Assembly (NCBI GenBank): GCA_958295665.1
Contig: OY282558.1
Span: forward strand, 184,366,015 to 184,430,014
Reading direction: 5' to 3'
Origin: Tipula vernalis
Taxonomy: Eukaryota; Arthropoda; Insecta; Diptera; Tipulidae
Length of the DNA: 64,000 nucleotides
How positions within the stretch are numbered: the first letter of the stretch is position 1; every line of letters starts with the position of its first letter. This document shows, piece by piece, positions 34,423-46,460 of the stretch. Both the position numbers and the translations under genes were made by a program. The notes below the pieces were generated by a model that was given only the letters and a program-made list of their open reading frames with translations, was not told the origin of the DNA and searched no databases.

Positions 34423-35309
34423 AAAGAGAGAATAGAGAGGGATTTTATTCATAATTTTGTAACTTTTGTGAATTTCGAAATATAGTGAATTTATCAAGAG
34501 CTTCCACACAATAATAATGCTCTGTTTACTCTTCGGCCTGCGCTTAAACTCAAAATTAATGGTATATTTCTGCGTCAGGAATCGTCCCGAATTCTCAAGA
34601 AATGAAATTCGTCGGGAAACAAAATTCTCGGTTTCTTGGGAAATGAAATTACTCGGAAAATTGCAATCTCTAGTGGTTGACCAGGTCATTTGATTTTAAA
34701 ATGCTCGTAAAATTTTTAATTTTTGAGTTACTGGGTCCTATCCCTTACCTGGTGAAATCCTAAAAATGACTAATTTTTAACGATTTTCAAATGCGAGCGG
34801 GGTTTGTTTAATTTGAGACTTGTTTGCTTTAATATTCGTACTCCCTTGTTCTATAACCCAGGTAGCCAACAGAAGAAATACTTGATATGATAAGCCTATA
34901 GTAGAAAAAATAATTCACTTTGATTGAATAATTTACAAACGCCGGTTTCACCAAAACAAATCCAATCTCTAGTCAAGTATTTTCTCCCTTTCTTCAGTTA
35001 TAAAATTGCGTTTCATTTCATAATACAAATTGAATGGAAGTTGATTATATTTTTTGTTTATAGAAATATTTAGCCTTCAGGACTAAATAAATTCCAGCAT
35101 TAGCTGGAAACATGAATCAAAAAACAAATTCTAGGTCGTTCAAAACAATCTTAGAAAATGTGGGTAAGATCTCCTCTTTCTAAACATGTGGCTGAATTTT
35201 TCGAATTTTCAAACTAAAACTAACAAATGAAAAATTTTAAAAATTTCATTTAAATTTTGACAAATATAAACACAACAACAGAATCATAATTAACCATTAA
35301 AAAATGTTT
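34423..35309. other. AT-rich DNA with no recognised gene
   Basis: No supported feature. The frame of the preceding segment runs on to 34689 but loses coding-like composition. Confidence 0.45.
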
Positions 35310-35890
35310 AGGAGCATGTGGTGCCCCCCTCCTCCCACCCCGAGCTTTAATAACCGCTGTCATCCATCGTTCCATACTTTGGTTTTAGATTGCACTGTGA
35401 GATATTTTCCCATCCCTCTAAGAGCGCGTTTCGGAGTTGTTCCATCGTATTCGGAGCTGGAATAAGAGACCGAATTCTTATACTAAGAATGTCCTAAACA
35501 TGTTCTATATGATTCAAATCGCTGCCAGGTATTTATTTACGACACGAAGTGGTGCATAGGGAACAAACAACATATTCTTCCATTATTTAAAGTTGGGAGA
35601 AGACCTGCTTCTTCTAACTTTCGCCGTAGTGTTTTTTTGCTTACATTTATATTACTTACGAGTAACAGTTCATTGCAGGTTTCAACAGTGGTTGCATGGC
35701 GATTTCTAAGAGTTCATGAAACTACAAAACGGACATCTCGAACGTTTGTTACTCGCCTGGCATACAACCCTGCCTCGAAAAAACGTGACGAAATACCTTG
35801 TACGTTACTACGGAAAATCCGCAACTTTGGCTTTGGCTTCTCCCATCTTCCAACAATGCCACGATTACCGCTACACTAACACACTCATAC
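35310..35890 (-). pseudogene. Tc1-like transposase, internally deleted
   Basis: Two ends of a Tc1-type transposase lie closer together than in an intact gene. From about 35860 the minus strand reads a DNA-binding region (RDVRFVV, then NVSKKTLRRKLEEAGLLP). From about 35525 it reads the C-terminal catalytic part LNHIEHV, a stop, DILSIRIRSLIPAP and WENISQCN, where the glutamate of IEH is the last residue of the DD34E triad. The middle with both aspartates is missing. GGGGGHHML-like residues near 35320 match the family C-terminus. Inverted ends were not located. Confidence 0.65.
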
Positions 35891-38800
35891 AGCAAAATAT
35901 AAACCCGACAATAAAACGATTGAGTATCGCAGGAAGAATTTTACAAATTTTCAATTATTAATTTGTTAAATCTACCTATACGAGTTTTGTTACTAGGGAA
36001 GGAAGGTTAACCGTAAACATCTTCTGCACCCTAACAGACGCAACATTAATACTGTTGAACAGGGAAGTAAGAAGTCATCGCTAAAAAATAAAATGCAAAT
36101 ATAACATTTTCATTACAAACAAGAGAATTTATGTATGGCTACCTGGGCACCAATTACAGAACAATGTAGATTTTGTTTGGCCATATACACAAGAGTCTAA
36201 TTTAATATCAGTTAATGAAACTGTTTTATTGTTGTTTGTATTCAGTATAAAAATGGTCATACGAAAAATCAGATGGTAAGGGAGACAAACGTAAACAAAA
36301 CTCGCTTAAGGCGCGCACTAAACACACAGTGTTGAGTAACGGAAATTAATGTATTTTTCCGGAATTTTTTTACAAGAAAATGGCTTGGATGATCGATTTG
36401 AAATTTCACATTTTAATTAAACACAATTTAAAGAGTACAAATTTATTTTTATTTTTTTTATGGCCTTTTATGGACACTATAGCGGCCGGAAGATGACATC
36501 CTCGAAAAAATGTCTTTAGACGGTTGACAGCATAACTCGCGTTCTCATTTTCTGAAACATAAATTTAAAAAATATTATTAAAATATAGGTCACTGGCTAT
36601 GGCCACATCGTACAGAATTCGAAGGTTTCGATCAGGAAAAAAATGGCGGCCATTTGAAAAAAAAAAAAAAAAAATTCAAATAAATCACGAGTAAATTGTT
36701 AATAAAAAAAGGAAATTGCAATAAAAAAAAAAACTATACGATGCGACGATAACAACACATTTCCTGAACAGAATCCATTTTGAATTAGGTCGATCGGACA
36801 AAAACTGTCTGTACTATGCTGTCAACTAGGTCAACACCAACAGCCAGCAAATACAGCGAGCGCTCTCGAGGCATTTGCGTATGGCGGTTATTTCAAATTC
36901 TTCTGTTGCGAATTGAGTTTTGGAGACCAAGATAGACATTCTTAGGATCAAAAACTATCCCTTAAAGCAACAAAAAAAAATGTTTTTTTTTGTTTCAACA
37001 CTGTCTTAAGACCACGATTTTCCTATTCTTTCGAGGAGGACCAGAAATAAAACCTTGCTTAGGGTCCGTGTGACACATGGGCACTAGTAAGGAACATCCG
37101 TGTCAGCCTTGGGCATTTTTCTAGTGCCGATTAATCGATTAAACCAAACATTAATTATTTAACAATTTTTAAAGAAATTTTTCTATTTTAATTTATTTTT
37201 TTGGTCAAAAAACAAATTTCAACCAAATAAACGTAGTTTTTGGACAAATTTCCCAATTTTCGCCCAACTGTTTTTATAGACAAGGAAAAAGAATCAGAAC
37301 TTCAAACTTTTCTCGATTCATTTCACACTTTTTTCGAGAAAATGAATTTTCATACTCGTTTAACAGTCTCCGATTAATCGAACCATGCCCTACTGTGAAT
37401 CATGATCTTCTTTGCCGCTCTCGCCGCCCTCTTCTTAATATTCCTCGCGGAAGCCTGCTCCTCACTCATCATTTTATTGTCAATAAATCTGTACCGAGAA
37501 TGCCACTTTCTGTTACTGTGAAACGCCAGTTTCAACCATTTGTGAGATTAAGAAATGTGTTAAATACCGTTACTACTCAAAAACAGGCGTCGCAAAAAAG
37601 CATTGAGATACAATAAGATAGACACAATAATTAAATTAGAGACTGTCAGGCTCTTGTTACGAGGTTTAGGGTTAAAAATGTATGGTAGTACCAAACATAA
37701 ATGGAATAAATAAAAAATCAGGAAGAAGAAAATCGTGATTTAGTATTAAAACCAATTTTGTATCTAAAAATGTGTAATCGCAGAGAACGATATTACATAC
37801 GTTACAACCCAAAATATTTGTTATTTATAGTTACATACATGCAGTTTTGCATAATCCTATAATTTTTTGGTGAACATTTTGGTTCTGTTTCGATTCTCTC
37901 TTACTTTTATAATCTTTGGGAAAATCCATATGGAGAATTTAGTCAAATAAAATTATGAAAGAAATTACTTCCGAAATTCATTTGTAATCTGGATGACATG
38001 TTTTGTCTATTTTCAGAAAATTTTATTTATCTCCCCTTTATATGGACAATTTATCATAAACTGTGTTATAAATCCAATTGATGTTGTTCTTAAAAACTAA
38101 AACTCGAACCGAATTTCTTAAACTTTCCATAGCACAGTAGACATTGAAAAACGAGCCTACTATTCAACAGTTTTTGACTTTGTTGTAACTCAAGAATTTA
38201 TAATTAAGTAAAAGGTTTGCATTCATAAACGGAACACAAAGAGCTAAACTCATGCTGGTGTGCAATAAATGTAGTAGTATTTCAAAGAGAATCAAATTTT
38301 CTCCATCAAATTGGCATTATATTCGAACCAAATTTCATTTTAATTCATTAACTTTATAGCAATTCGCTCATTATGGGTGAAAATTCAAATTTTTAATTTA
38401 AATTAAATTTTAGCGTTTTCAGACGATTTAACATCTTTTAACGGTCAATTTAATGGCAAACAAGAATTCAACTACAAAGGCTTGGTTGATTGTTTTGAAT
38501 TTTAATTTAATTACATTGAAAATTTGATTTGAAAGAAGGAAATAGATGTTATAATTTAATAATTTGTTAAATACCGTCCTAATGAAAAAATGTTTTAGAT
38601 ATAAATTGTACGATTATTTGGAAGCGGAAAGAAAATTGTGTGATTCATATTTTCATCAAATGTAAATTTAAAGTCAATTTTGTTTGTAAAATTTGACCTA
38701 CATGTTTTGTTAATTTAAAATTCTACAAGAAAGAAGAAGCAGTTTTTGTCTGGAAAATTGTTTTATCCGAATATTACTTTTGAAATTTTTAGCTCTGATC

Positions 38801-40121
38801 ATTAAATGAATCACGCCCATTAAACTCCCATCAACAGTATAAAACAATTTTTCCTCAGGTTTATATACATTAAATTGACTTATCGTCCCATTATAAAAAA
38901 TTAGAAAGAAAGATTAAAGATTAGAAAGAAAATCTAAATCTCATATCAGTTTTGTTTGAAGAAATGCCAATTTGGTTTGAAAAGGTTTAGCCCAAATAAA
39001 TAATGTTAGCTAATGTCATGTTTTGTTCTACGTACTTACATTACCAGGAAATTGAAACATATGAGAATATTGTAGCTAATAAGTACAAGGAGGGAAGGGG
39101 TAACTATCTACTAGCTAGATTAAACTAAGCGAAAACTTTTCATATTCATGAGGTTACATTTTTACTCGTAACGACCTAATCAAAAAATATGGAGAGTCGA
39201 GACTGTGAACGATATTTTTACTTTCGATCTTTGAAGATTTGTTAGGGTTGACCATTTAAGACGAGAGTATATACATAAAAGCTAATGCAAAACGATAATT
39301 CCATAGAAAAATTTAAATTAGAAGTTTAAAACTTTTTATTTTAAGGCAGGATTAGCAAATTCCAAATTAGTTTTGGCATACTTAGCCAAAAACATTTGAT
39401 TATTTCTAATCATATATGTATATACATAAATTTATTTCGGATAGTGATACGGTTTCCAACATAAAATTTAGTGCCTTAAATAGCAACAACTCATCCAAAA
39501 TCAATCTTCTAATATCAGGCTTAACAAGCCAAATATCCTCAGCTTGATAGTATAAGGAATATAGCAGACATGAGGTATCGATTTAAAAACCAGGAATCTT
39601 CTAAAGTTTTTTCCGTATATTCTGTAACGTATGGACTGAGTTAACCTCAGTCTAACACACGAAGAAATTGTCCTGTGATCCATCTCACCGCAGCGGTTTT
39701 ACCTCCTGCTAGCTACAGTGGTAGGATTGTGGTCGTGACTGTTGGTGAGTGATCATTAGGACCTTGATACGCAGCTTAAGGGACTTTGGACATGAATGAG
39801 AGACAAGAGATAAAAATTATCTTAAGCAGTAACATTGGTTTTAAGTGAACATTCAGATCATGTTCTCAGTGTCATTAGTGACGGAACACGATTGTTTGTT
39901 CAGGGATCGATCATCCCTGCACGGAGAGAAAATTGTGGCCTTAGCCAGACATCATTGAGATTAAATTAAAATAAAAAGAAGGAAAAAAACAATTACACAT
40001 GTTTGGACTTGCCAAAATATAGGGGATTCGTTTGAAGAGAGATTGGTTACTAAAATGATTTGAATTAGTAATGCGTTACCAGCAGAAAGGGTGAGGGCGC
40101 GTTTCCGCACACTTTCACCAG
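35891..40121. other. Gene-poor AT-rich stretch with weak repeat traces
   Basis: No gene was recognised in this 4.2 kb. An AATGGCGGCCATTTGAAAA segment at about 36643, flanked by a 12-bp inverted pair GTTGACAGCATA (36520 and 36816), may be part of an unknown element. Near 37366-37394 the minus strand reads AGGGCATGGTTCGATTAATC, resembling terminal sequences of hAT-like MITEs. A CCGATTAATCGA match occurs at 37128, but ends and duplications could not be fixed. Frames here are short and motif-free. Confidence 0.4.
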
Positions 40122-40160
40122 TGGCGTAACTAGGCACCCGCAGCAAACGCGGGCCCACGA
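40122..40160. repeat. Possible DNA-transposon terminus
   Basis: CAGTGGCGTAACTAGGCACC matches the kind of CAGTGGCGTA end found on many insect and other animal non-autonomous DNA transposons. No partner end was found nearby, so this is a solitary trace. Confidence 0.3.
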
Positions 40161-40719
40161 TATTTATCAAGCGTTCGAATATTAAATTAAGTTTAAATTA
40201 GACCACATTTTCAAATTAGCTAAACGATGGTCTAATTTTTAGGAAATGAAGAAGTTATTTCTGCCACTGTTTGGGGTTTTATTAAGACAGACATAATCAT
40301 TACTTCACCTTTGCTGAAGTTTATTGTCTGAGTAACTACAAGTAATGTAACTCGGTCGAACTCTCGTAAATACATTTACCTTTTTTTATGAAGAGTAAAA
40401 GAGTAATTGAATGAGTATAAAATAGAAAAAATGCGTAATTTAACAAAAAAAGTAATTTAGAAGAAAATTCACTAAACTCGTTTAAAAGAAATGCTTTCGA
40501 CATGAAATGATAACGCTTTTAGTGTACGCTGGATTTATTTATGTATTTGTAAAACATTCTATCAAGTACCGGGAATTGTTAAATAAATCACAAATTTTAA
40601 GTTCAATCATAAAAATTTATCTTGTCGCTCTCAAAGTATTCCCCATTCAAGGATATACCATACACATATGCCAGCTTTTTTCCAATCGAAACATTTTTTA
40701 TAGGCACTTTCCTGGTGGG

Positions 40720-41040
40720 TTGTCAGTTCGCGCGCCGAATTTTGTTTTATGGCTTCAATGGAGTGAAAACGGGGTCCACAGAGTAACAATTTGAGTCTGG
40801 GAAACAGGAAAAAGTCACCTTTGTGCTAAATCAGGCGAATGTCGTTGGTGGTTGATTAAATTCGTTTACAATCGTAGGTGGTGTGTGATGGCGTGTTACC
40901 GTCATATAAAATCCACAAGTTTTTTTCCCATAGCTCCGGTCACTTTTTTCGCATCATCACAAGAAATTTCAGCACAAAATTTAAGGCAACCTCTTTGTTC
41001 AATAATTTCGTTCATCGTAAAAATCACCGTGCACTAATGA
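40720..41040 (-). pseudogene. Mariner transposase, internally deleted relic
   Basis: On the minus strand NEIIEQRGCLKFCAEISC (near 41010) matches the N-terminus of a common mariner family. HSPDLAQ, then LFPVSQTQIVTLWTPF (about 40830-40750), matches its C-terminus, which normally reads YSPDLAPxDFFLFPxLK with PLRGTRF following. The third catalytic aspartate position is lost to a stop. About 200 residues between the two blocks are missing or unreadable. No inverted ends were located. Confidence 0.55.
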
Positions 41041-42582
41041 GGTCGAGTTTGTTTACAGCAGTTGGTTAAGTCAATTGATTGAATGTAGGCTCTGGCCTTC
41101 GTGTCAATCGGATGCTGTTTTTGCAGTTTTTCTTCTTCAAAAATTATTAAACAATTACTTTTAAATCTAATTAAAAATTTGCAAATTGTGCCCATTCCTG
41201 AAACTTTATGAATATGGAACTTTCCCAGCAACTAGCAAGAAATTGTTTATCGCCAAACGTTTTCGTGTAAACACAGTGAATAATGCAAAAAAAAAAAAAC
41301 TTATCGGATTATACGTAGTGATTTTGCACAAGGAATACTATAAAAAATCACCAAGACCGTTAGTACCATCCATGTTTGGAGAGCGTTGAAATCCAGTTAA
41401 AGATGTGGAATTGACGAATAGAACTAAAAGGAGAGCTCCGATCATTTCGAAATTTGCTGTCATTTTTACCATCATTAACAATTTCTCTGGTACACTGTTG
41501 TGAATGAGCACATGCTCAAAACAATGTGCCAGCAGTTATGTGCTAAAATTTATAGAGTGTAAACAAATAAACAAAATAAAATAAATAAATAAAGATTGAC
41601 TACAAACTGGTTGACAATCGCGCTCAAAGTTGGCATCATAATGAAAGATAGTCCTACCAATTTATGACAAAACAACCTTCAGCGCGGCCATTTTAAATTA
41701 ACAATTCCCAGTACTTTTTTGACAGAATGTATAAGTTTTAGACTCCAAATATACGTCTTGTGCACTTAATGGTCAACCTTTTCCTTTAGAAAATGTTGAA
41801 TATGATTTGAAAAAGGATGAACCTAACTTACTTTTGCAAAAAAGAGTTAATTGCTGTTCAGCAGTTAGCGACGAATCATTGTGTTGTTCATAAAAATCAA
41901 GAAGAAATAAATTGTTGAAACTTTCTTCTTAGAAAAATATCTTTAACCACGACTGAAAATAATTTCGCTCATTAGAAGCGGCTATGCTTTAGAGAAGCAA
42001 TCAATGGATATTTGTGCCAAACTAGTCAGTCTCGTTCGGCTTAAAGTATCTCAATTAGCGGTTCTTTTTGATTACCGGTAACTGTAAACCGGATGGCATT
42101 TTTTTTTGTTTGTTTTCGTTGAGATTCTCTTGATTTTGGAAATTCTCGTCGCTTCCCAATTTCATATCCCCTTTTCTCGGATTTAATCTTCTGACCGCTT
42201 TTTAAATTTTCTCGAGATTTTTGAAGTTTAGCATGGAGATTAATTGGTGATTTGGTGTTGAGAAACAGTCAAGTTATTCGAGATTTTCGAGATTATTCGA
42301 GTATGTATGAGATTGGCGAATGTTCGATGTTACTTAAGAATCTTAGAGCCGAAATGATTATACTACTACGTTTTGTTGAGCTTAGCCTCTTTATCTTGCT
42401 TTGTAGCATTTTGCTTAATAGGATTAATAACATTAAGTTACTTGACAAATAATTCGGTAATTTTACTAATTTTTAAATTCGAAATGTTCTTGGATTTACT
42501 AATAGGCTTATCGAAATTAGTCATTAATATCCAGATTTTTCCGTATTATTCAAATTGTTCGAGATCAATCGAGATTCTTATA
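41041..42582. other. AT-rich DNA with no recognised gene
   Basis: Short frames only. An A12 run lies near 41287. A CGAGATTTTCGAGATTATTC patch near 42278 is locally repetitive and leads toward the satellite that follows. Confidence 0.45.
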
Positions 42583-45500
42583 ATACAAAATCTGGTTTGA
42601 CTTCAGATTTTGATAAAAACTTAGGAATTTGAAAAAATTTCAGGAAATTTCTCGAAATTAAATTTTGCATTTTCCTCAATTGACATACGAACGTGAAAAT
42701 GTTAGCCAGAAGCAGCCAGGTCATTGGTCTTATTAATTTTCTATAGTGCTCTTATTTGCTATTATTATATTTGCTCTTATTAATTTTCTATAGTGGAATA
42801 ACGGCTTCAAAGATTGTTTAATTTCAGAATTTGATAAAAATTTCAGAATTTGATCAACATTTCAGAGTTTGATAAAATACAATTTGACTAAATCTTAGGA
42901 AATTGATTGAATTTCAGAATTTGACAACCACTTCAAAATATGAGTACAGTTAAGAACTTGTTAAAAATTAAAGGAAATTTTTTCTAAATTCAATTTTCCA
43001 TTTTCCTGAATTTGCACACGAATGTGAAATTATAAGCAACGTGAAATTGTAGCCCCAGGCCATTGGGCTTATTGATTTTATATAGTAGAATAAAAAACTT
43101 TAAAGCTTGTTTATACCTCAGAATTTGATATTACTTAAGTATTCGATTAAATGGCAGAATTTGATTAAAAATTCAGAATTTGATTGAATTTTAGAGTTTG
43201 ACAAAACCTCAAAATTTGATAAATACTAAGAATTCCATTCAACTTCAGAATTTGATAAAAATTAAAGCATTTAATCAATCTTCAGAGTTTGATACAACTT
43301 CAGTATTTAATAAAGTCTTAGGAATTGGAGTAAACTTCAGAATTTAAAATAAAAATTCAAAATTTGCTTAACATTCAGAGTTTGATAAAAACCGCAAAAT
43401 TTGATCAACATTTCAGAATTTAATAAAAGTTTAAGAATTGGATTAAACTTTACAGCTTGATAAAAATTTCGAAATTTGATAAAATCTTAGGAGTTGGTTT
43501 AAAATTCCGAATTTAATAAATACATTAAAATCTGGTTTGACTTCAGATTTTGATAAAAACTTGATAAAACTTAGGAATTTGAAAAAAATTTCAGGAATTT
43601 TTTCCAAATTAAATTTTTCGTTTCCCTGAATCGAAAAATTTCAGATTTTGATCAGCATTTCAGAGTTTGAATTTCGGAATTTGACAAATACTTCAAAATA
43701 TGATTAAAGTTAAGAACTTGTTAAAAATTTAAGGCAATTTTTTCTAACTTCAATTTTCCATTTTCCTTAGTTTGTTCACCAATGTGAAATTGTTAGTTAG
43801 TAGCCCCAGGCTACTGGTCTTATTGATTTTATATACATAGTGGAATAAAAAACTTTAAAGCTTGTTTATACTTTAGAATTTGATAACACTTAAGTGTTCG
43901 ATTAAATGGCAGAATTTGATTAAAACTTCAGAATTTGATTCAATTTTAGAGTTTGACAAAATCTCAAAATTTGATAAACACTAAGAATTCAATTCAACTT
44001 CAGAATTTGATAAAAATTTAAGCATTTAATCAATCTTCAGAGTTTGATAAAACTTCAGTATTTAAAAAAGCCTTAGGAATTGGATTAAACTTCAGAATTT
44101 AAAATAAAAATTCAAAATTTGCTTAACATTCAAAAATTTGGAATTTGATAAAATCTTATGAGTTTGTTCATTCACTTAGGAGTTTGTTTAAACTTCCGAA
44201 TTTAATAAATATATTAAAATCTGGTTTGACTTCAGATTTTGATAAAAACTTGATCAATACTTAGGAATTTGAAAAAATTTTCAGGAATTTTTTCCAAATT
44301 AATTTTGGCATTTTCCTGAATTGACAAACGAACGTGAAATTCAGAATTTGATTAAATTTTAGAGTTTGACAAAACCTCAAAATTTGATAAATACTAAGAA
44401 TTCCATTCAGCTTCAGAATTTGATAAAAATTTAAGCATTTAATCAATCTTCACAGTTTGATAAAACTTCGATATTTAATAAATTCTTAGGAATTGGATTA
44501 AACGTCAGAATTTAAAATAAAAATTCAAAATTTGCTTAACATTCAGAGTTTGATAAACCCAAAATTAGATCAACATTTCAGAATTTAATAAAAGTTTAAG
44601 AATTGGATTAAACTTTACAGTTTGATAAAAACTTCGAAATTTGATAAAATTTTAGGCATTTGTTTAAACTTCATAATTTAATAAAAATGTTAAAATCTGG
44701 TTTGACTTCAGATTTTGATGAAAACTTGATAGATACTTAGGAATTTGAAAAAAATTTCAAGAATTTCTCACAAATTCAATTTTTCATTTTCCTGAATTGA
44801 CAAACGAACGTGAAATCCAGAATTTGATTAAATATTAGAGTTTGACAAAACCTCAAAATTTGATAAATACTAAGAATTCCATTCAGCTTCAGAATTTGAT
44901 AAAAATTTAAGCATTTAATCAATCTTCAGAGTTTGATAAAACTTCGATATTTAATAAATTCTTAGGAATTGGATTAAACGTCAGAATTTAAAATAAAAAT
45001 TCAAAATTTGCTTAACATTCAGAGTTTGATAAAAACCCCAAAATTAGATCAATATTTCAGGATTTAATAAAAGTTTAAGAATTGGATTAACCTTTAGAGT
45101 TTGATAAAAACTTCGAAATTTGATAAAATTTTAAGCATTTGTTTAAGCTTCCGAATTTAATAAATATATTAAAATCTGGTTTGACTTCAGATTTTGATAA
45201 AAACTTGATAAATACTTAGGAATTTAAAAAAAATTCAGGAATTTTTTCCAAATTAAATTTGGCATTTTCCTGAATTGACAAACGAACGTGAAATTCAGAA
45301 TTTGATTAAATTTTAGAGTTTGATAAACCTCAAAATTTGATAAATACTAAGAATTCCATTCAATTTCAGAATTTGATAAAAATTTAAGCATTTAATCAAT
45401 CTTCAGAGTTTGATAAAACTTCAGTATTTAATACAATCTTAGGAGTTGGATTAAACTTCAGAATTTAAAATAAAAATTCAAAATTTGTTTAATATTCAGA

Positions 45501-46460
45501 GTTTGATTAAAACCGCAAAATTTGATCAACATTTCAGAATTTAAAAAAAGTTTAAGAATTGGATTAAACTTTAGAGTTTGATAAAAACTTCGAAATTTGA
45601 TAAAATTTTAGGCATTTGTTTAAGCTTCCGAATTTAATAAATATATTAAAATCTGGTTTGACTTCAGATTTTGATAAAAACTTGATAAATTCTTTGGAAT
45701 TTGAAAAAAATTTCAGGAATTTTTTCCAAATTAAATTTGGCATTTTCCTGAATTGACAAACGAACGTGAAATTCAGAATTTGATTAAATTTTAGTGTTTG
45801 ACAAAACCTCAAAATTTCATAAATATTACGAATTCCATTCAACTTCAGAATTTGATAAAAATTTAAACATTTAATTAATCTTCAGAGTTTGATAAATCTT
45901 CAGTATTTAATAAATTCTTAGGAATTGGATTAAACTTCAGAATTTAAAATAAAAATTCCAAATTTGCTTAACATTCAGAGTTTGATAAAAACTCCAAAAT
46001 TTGATCAACATTTCAGAATTTAAAAAAAGTTTAAGAATTGGATTAACAGTTTGATAAAAACTTCGAAATTTGATAAAATTTTAGGCATTTGTTTAGACTT
46101 CCGAAAACTTGATAGATACTTAGGAATTTGAAAAAATTTCAATAATTTCTCACAAATTCAATTTTTCATTTTCCTGAATTTTAACACACACGTGAAATTG
46201 TAGGTAAGTAGCTCCAGGCCACTGGTCTTATTGATTTTATATAGTGGAATAAAAACTTCAAAGTTTTTTTATACCTCAGAATTTGATAACACTTAAGAAT
46301 TCGATTAAATGTCAGAATTTGATTAAATTTTAGAGTTCGGCAAAACCTCAAAATTTGATAAATACTAAAAATTCCATTCAACTTCGGAATTTGTTAAAAA
46401 TTTTAGCTTTTAATCAATAGTCAGGGTTTATAAACACCTAAGAATTTGATAATATTAGAA
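42583..46460. repeat. 3.9-kb satellite, higher-order period about 477 bp
   Basis: The basic motif is about 20-25 bp, close to TTCAGAATTTGATAAAAATT, repeated with variants such as CAGAGTTTGATAAAAC and TTAGGAATTGGATTAAAC. In the right half these are arranged in a higher-order unit: GACAAACGAACGTGAAAT occurs at 44323, 44799, 45277 and 45755, giving spacings of 476-478 bp. The left half (42583-44300) and the end (46180 onward) contain diverged versions with related CGTGAAAT or ATGTGAAAT landmarks. Minus-strand frames inside (for example 44261-44446 and 45564-45842) arise from the repeat and are not genes. Confidence 0.9.

Noticed and set aside
42583..46460. CRISPR-like appearance of regularly spaced repeats
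   Set aside because: Units are contiguous, diverged tandem repeats without unique spacers, and the DNA is eukaryotic.
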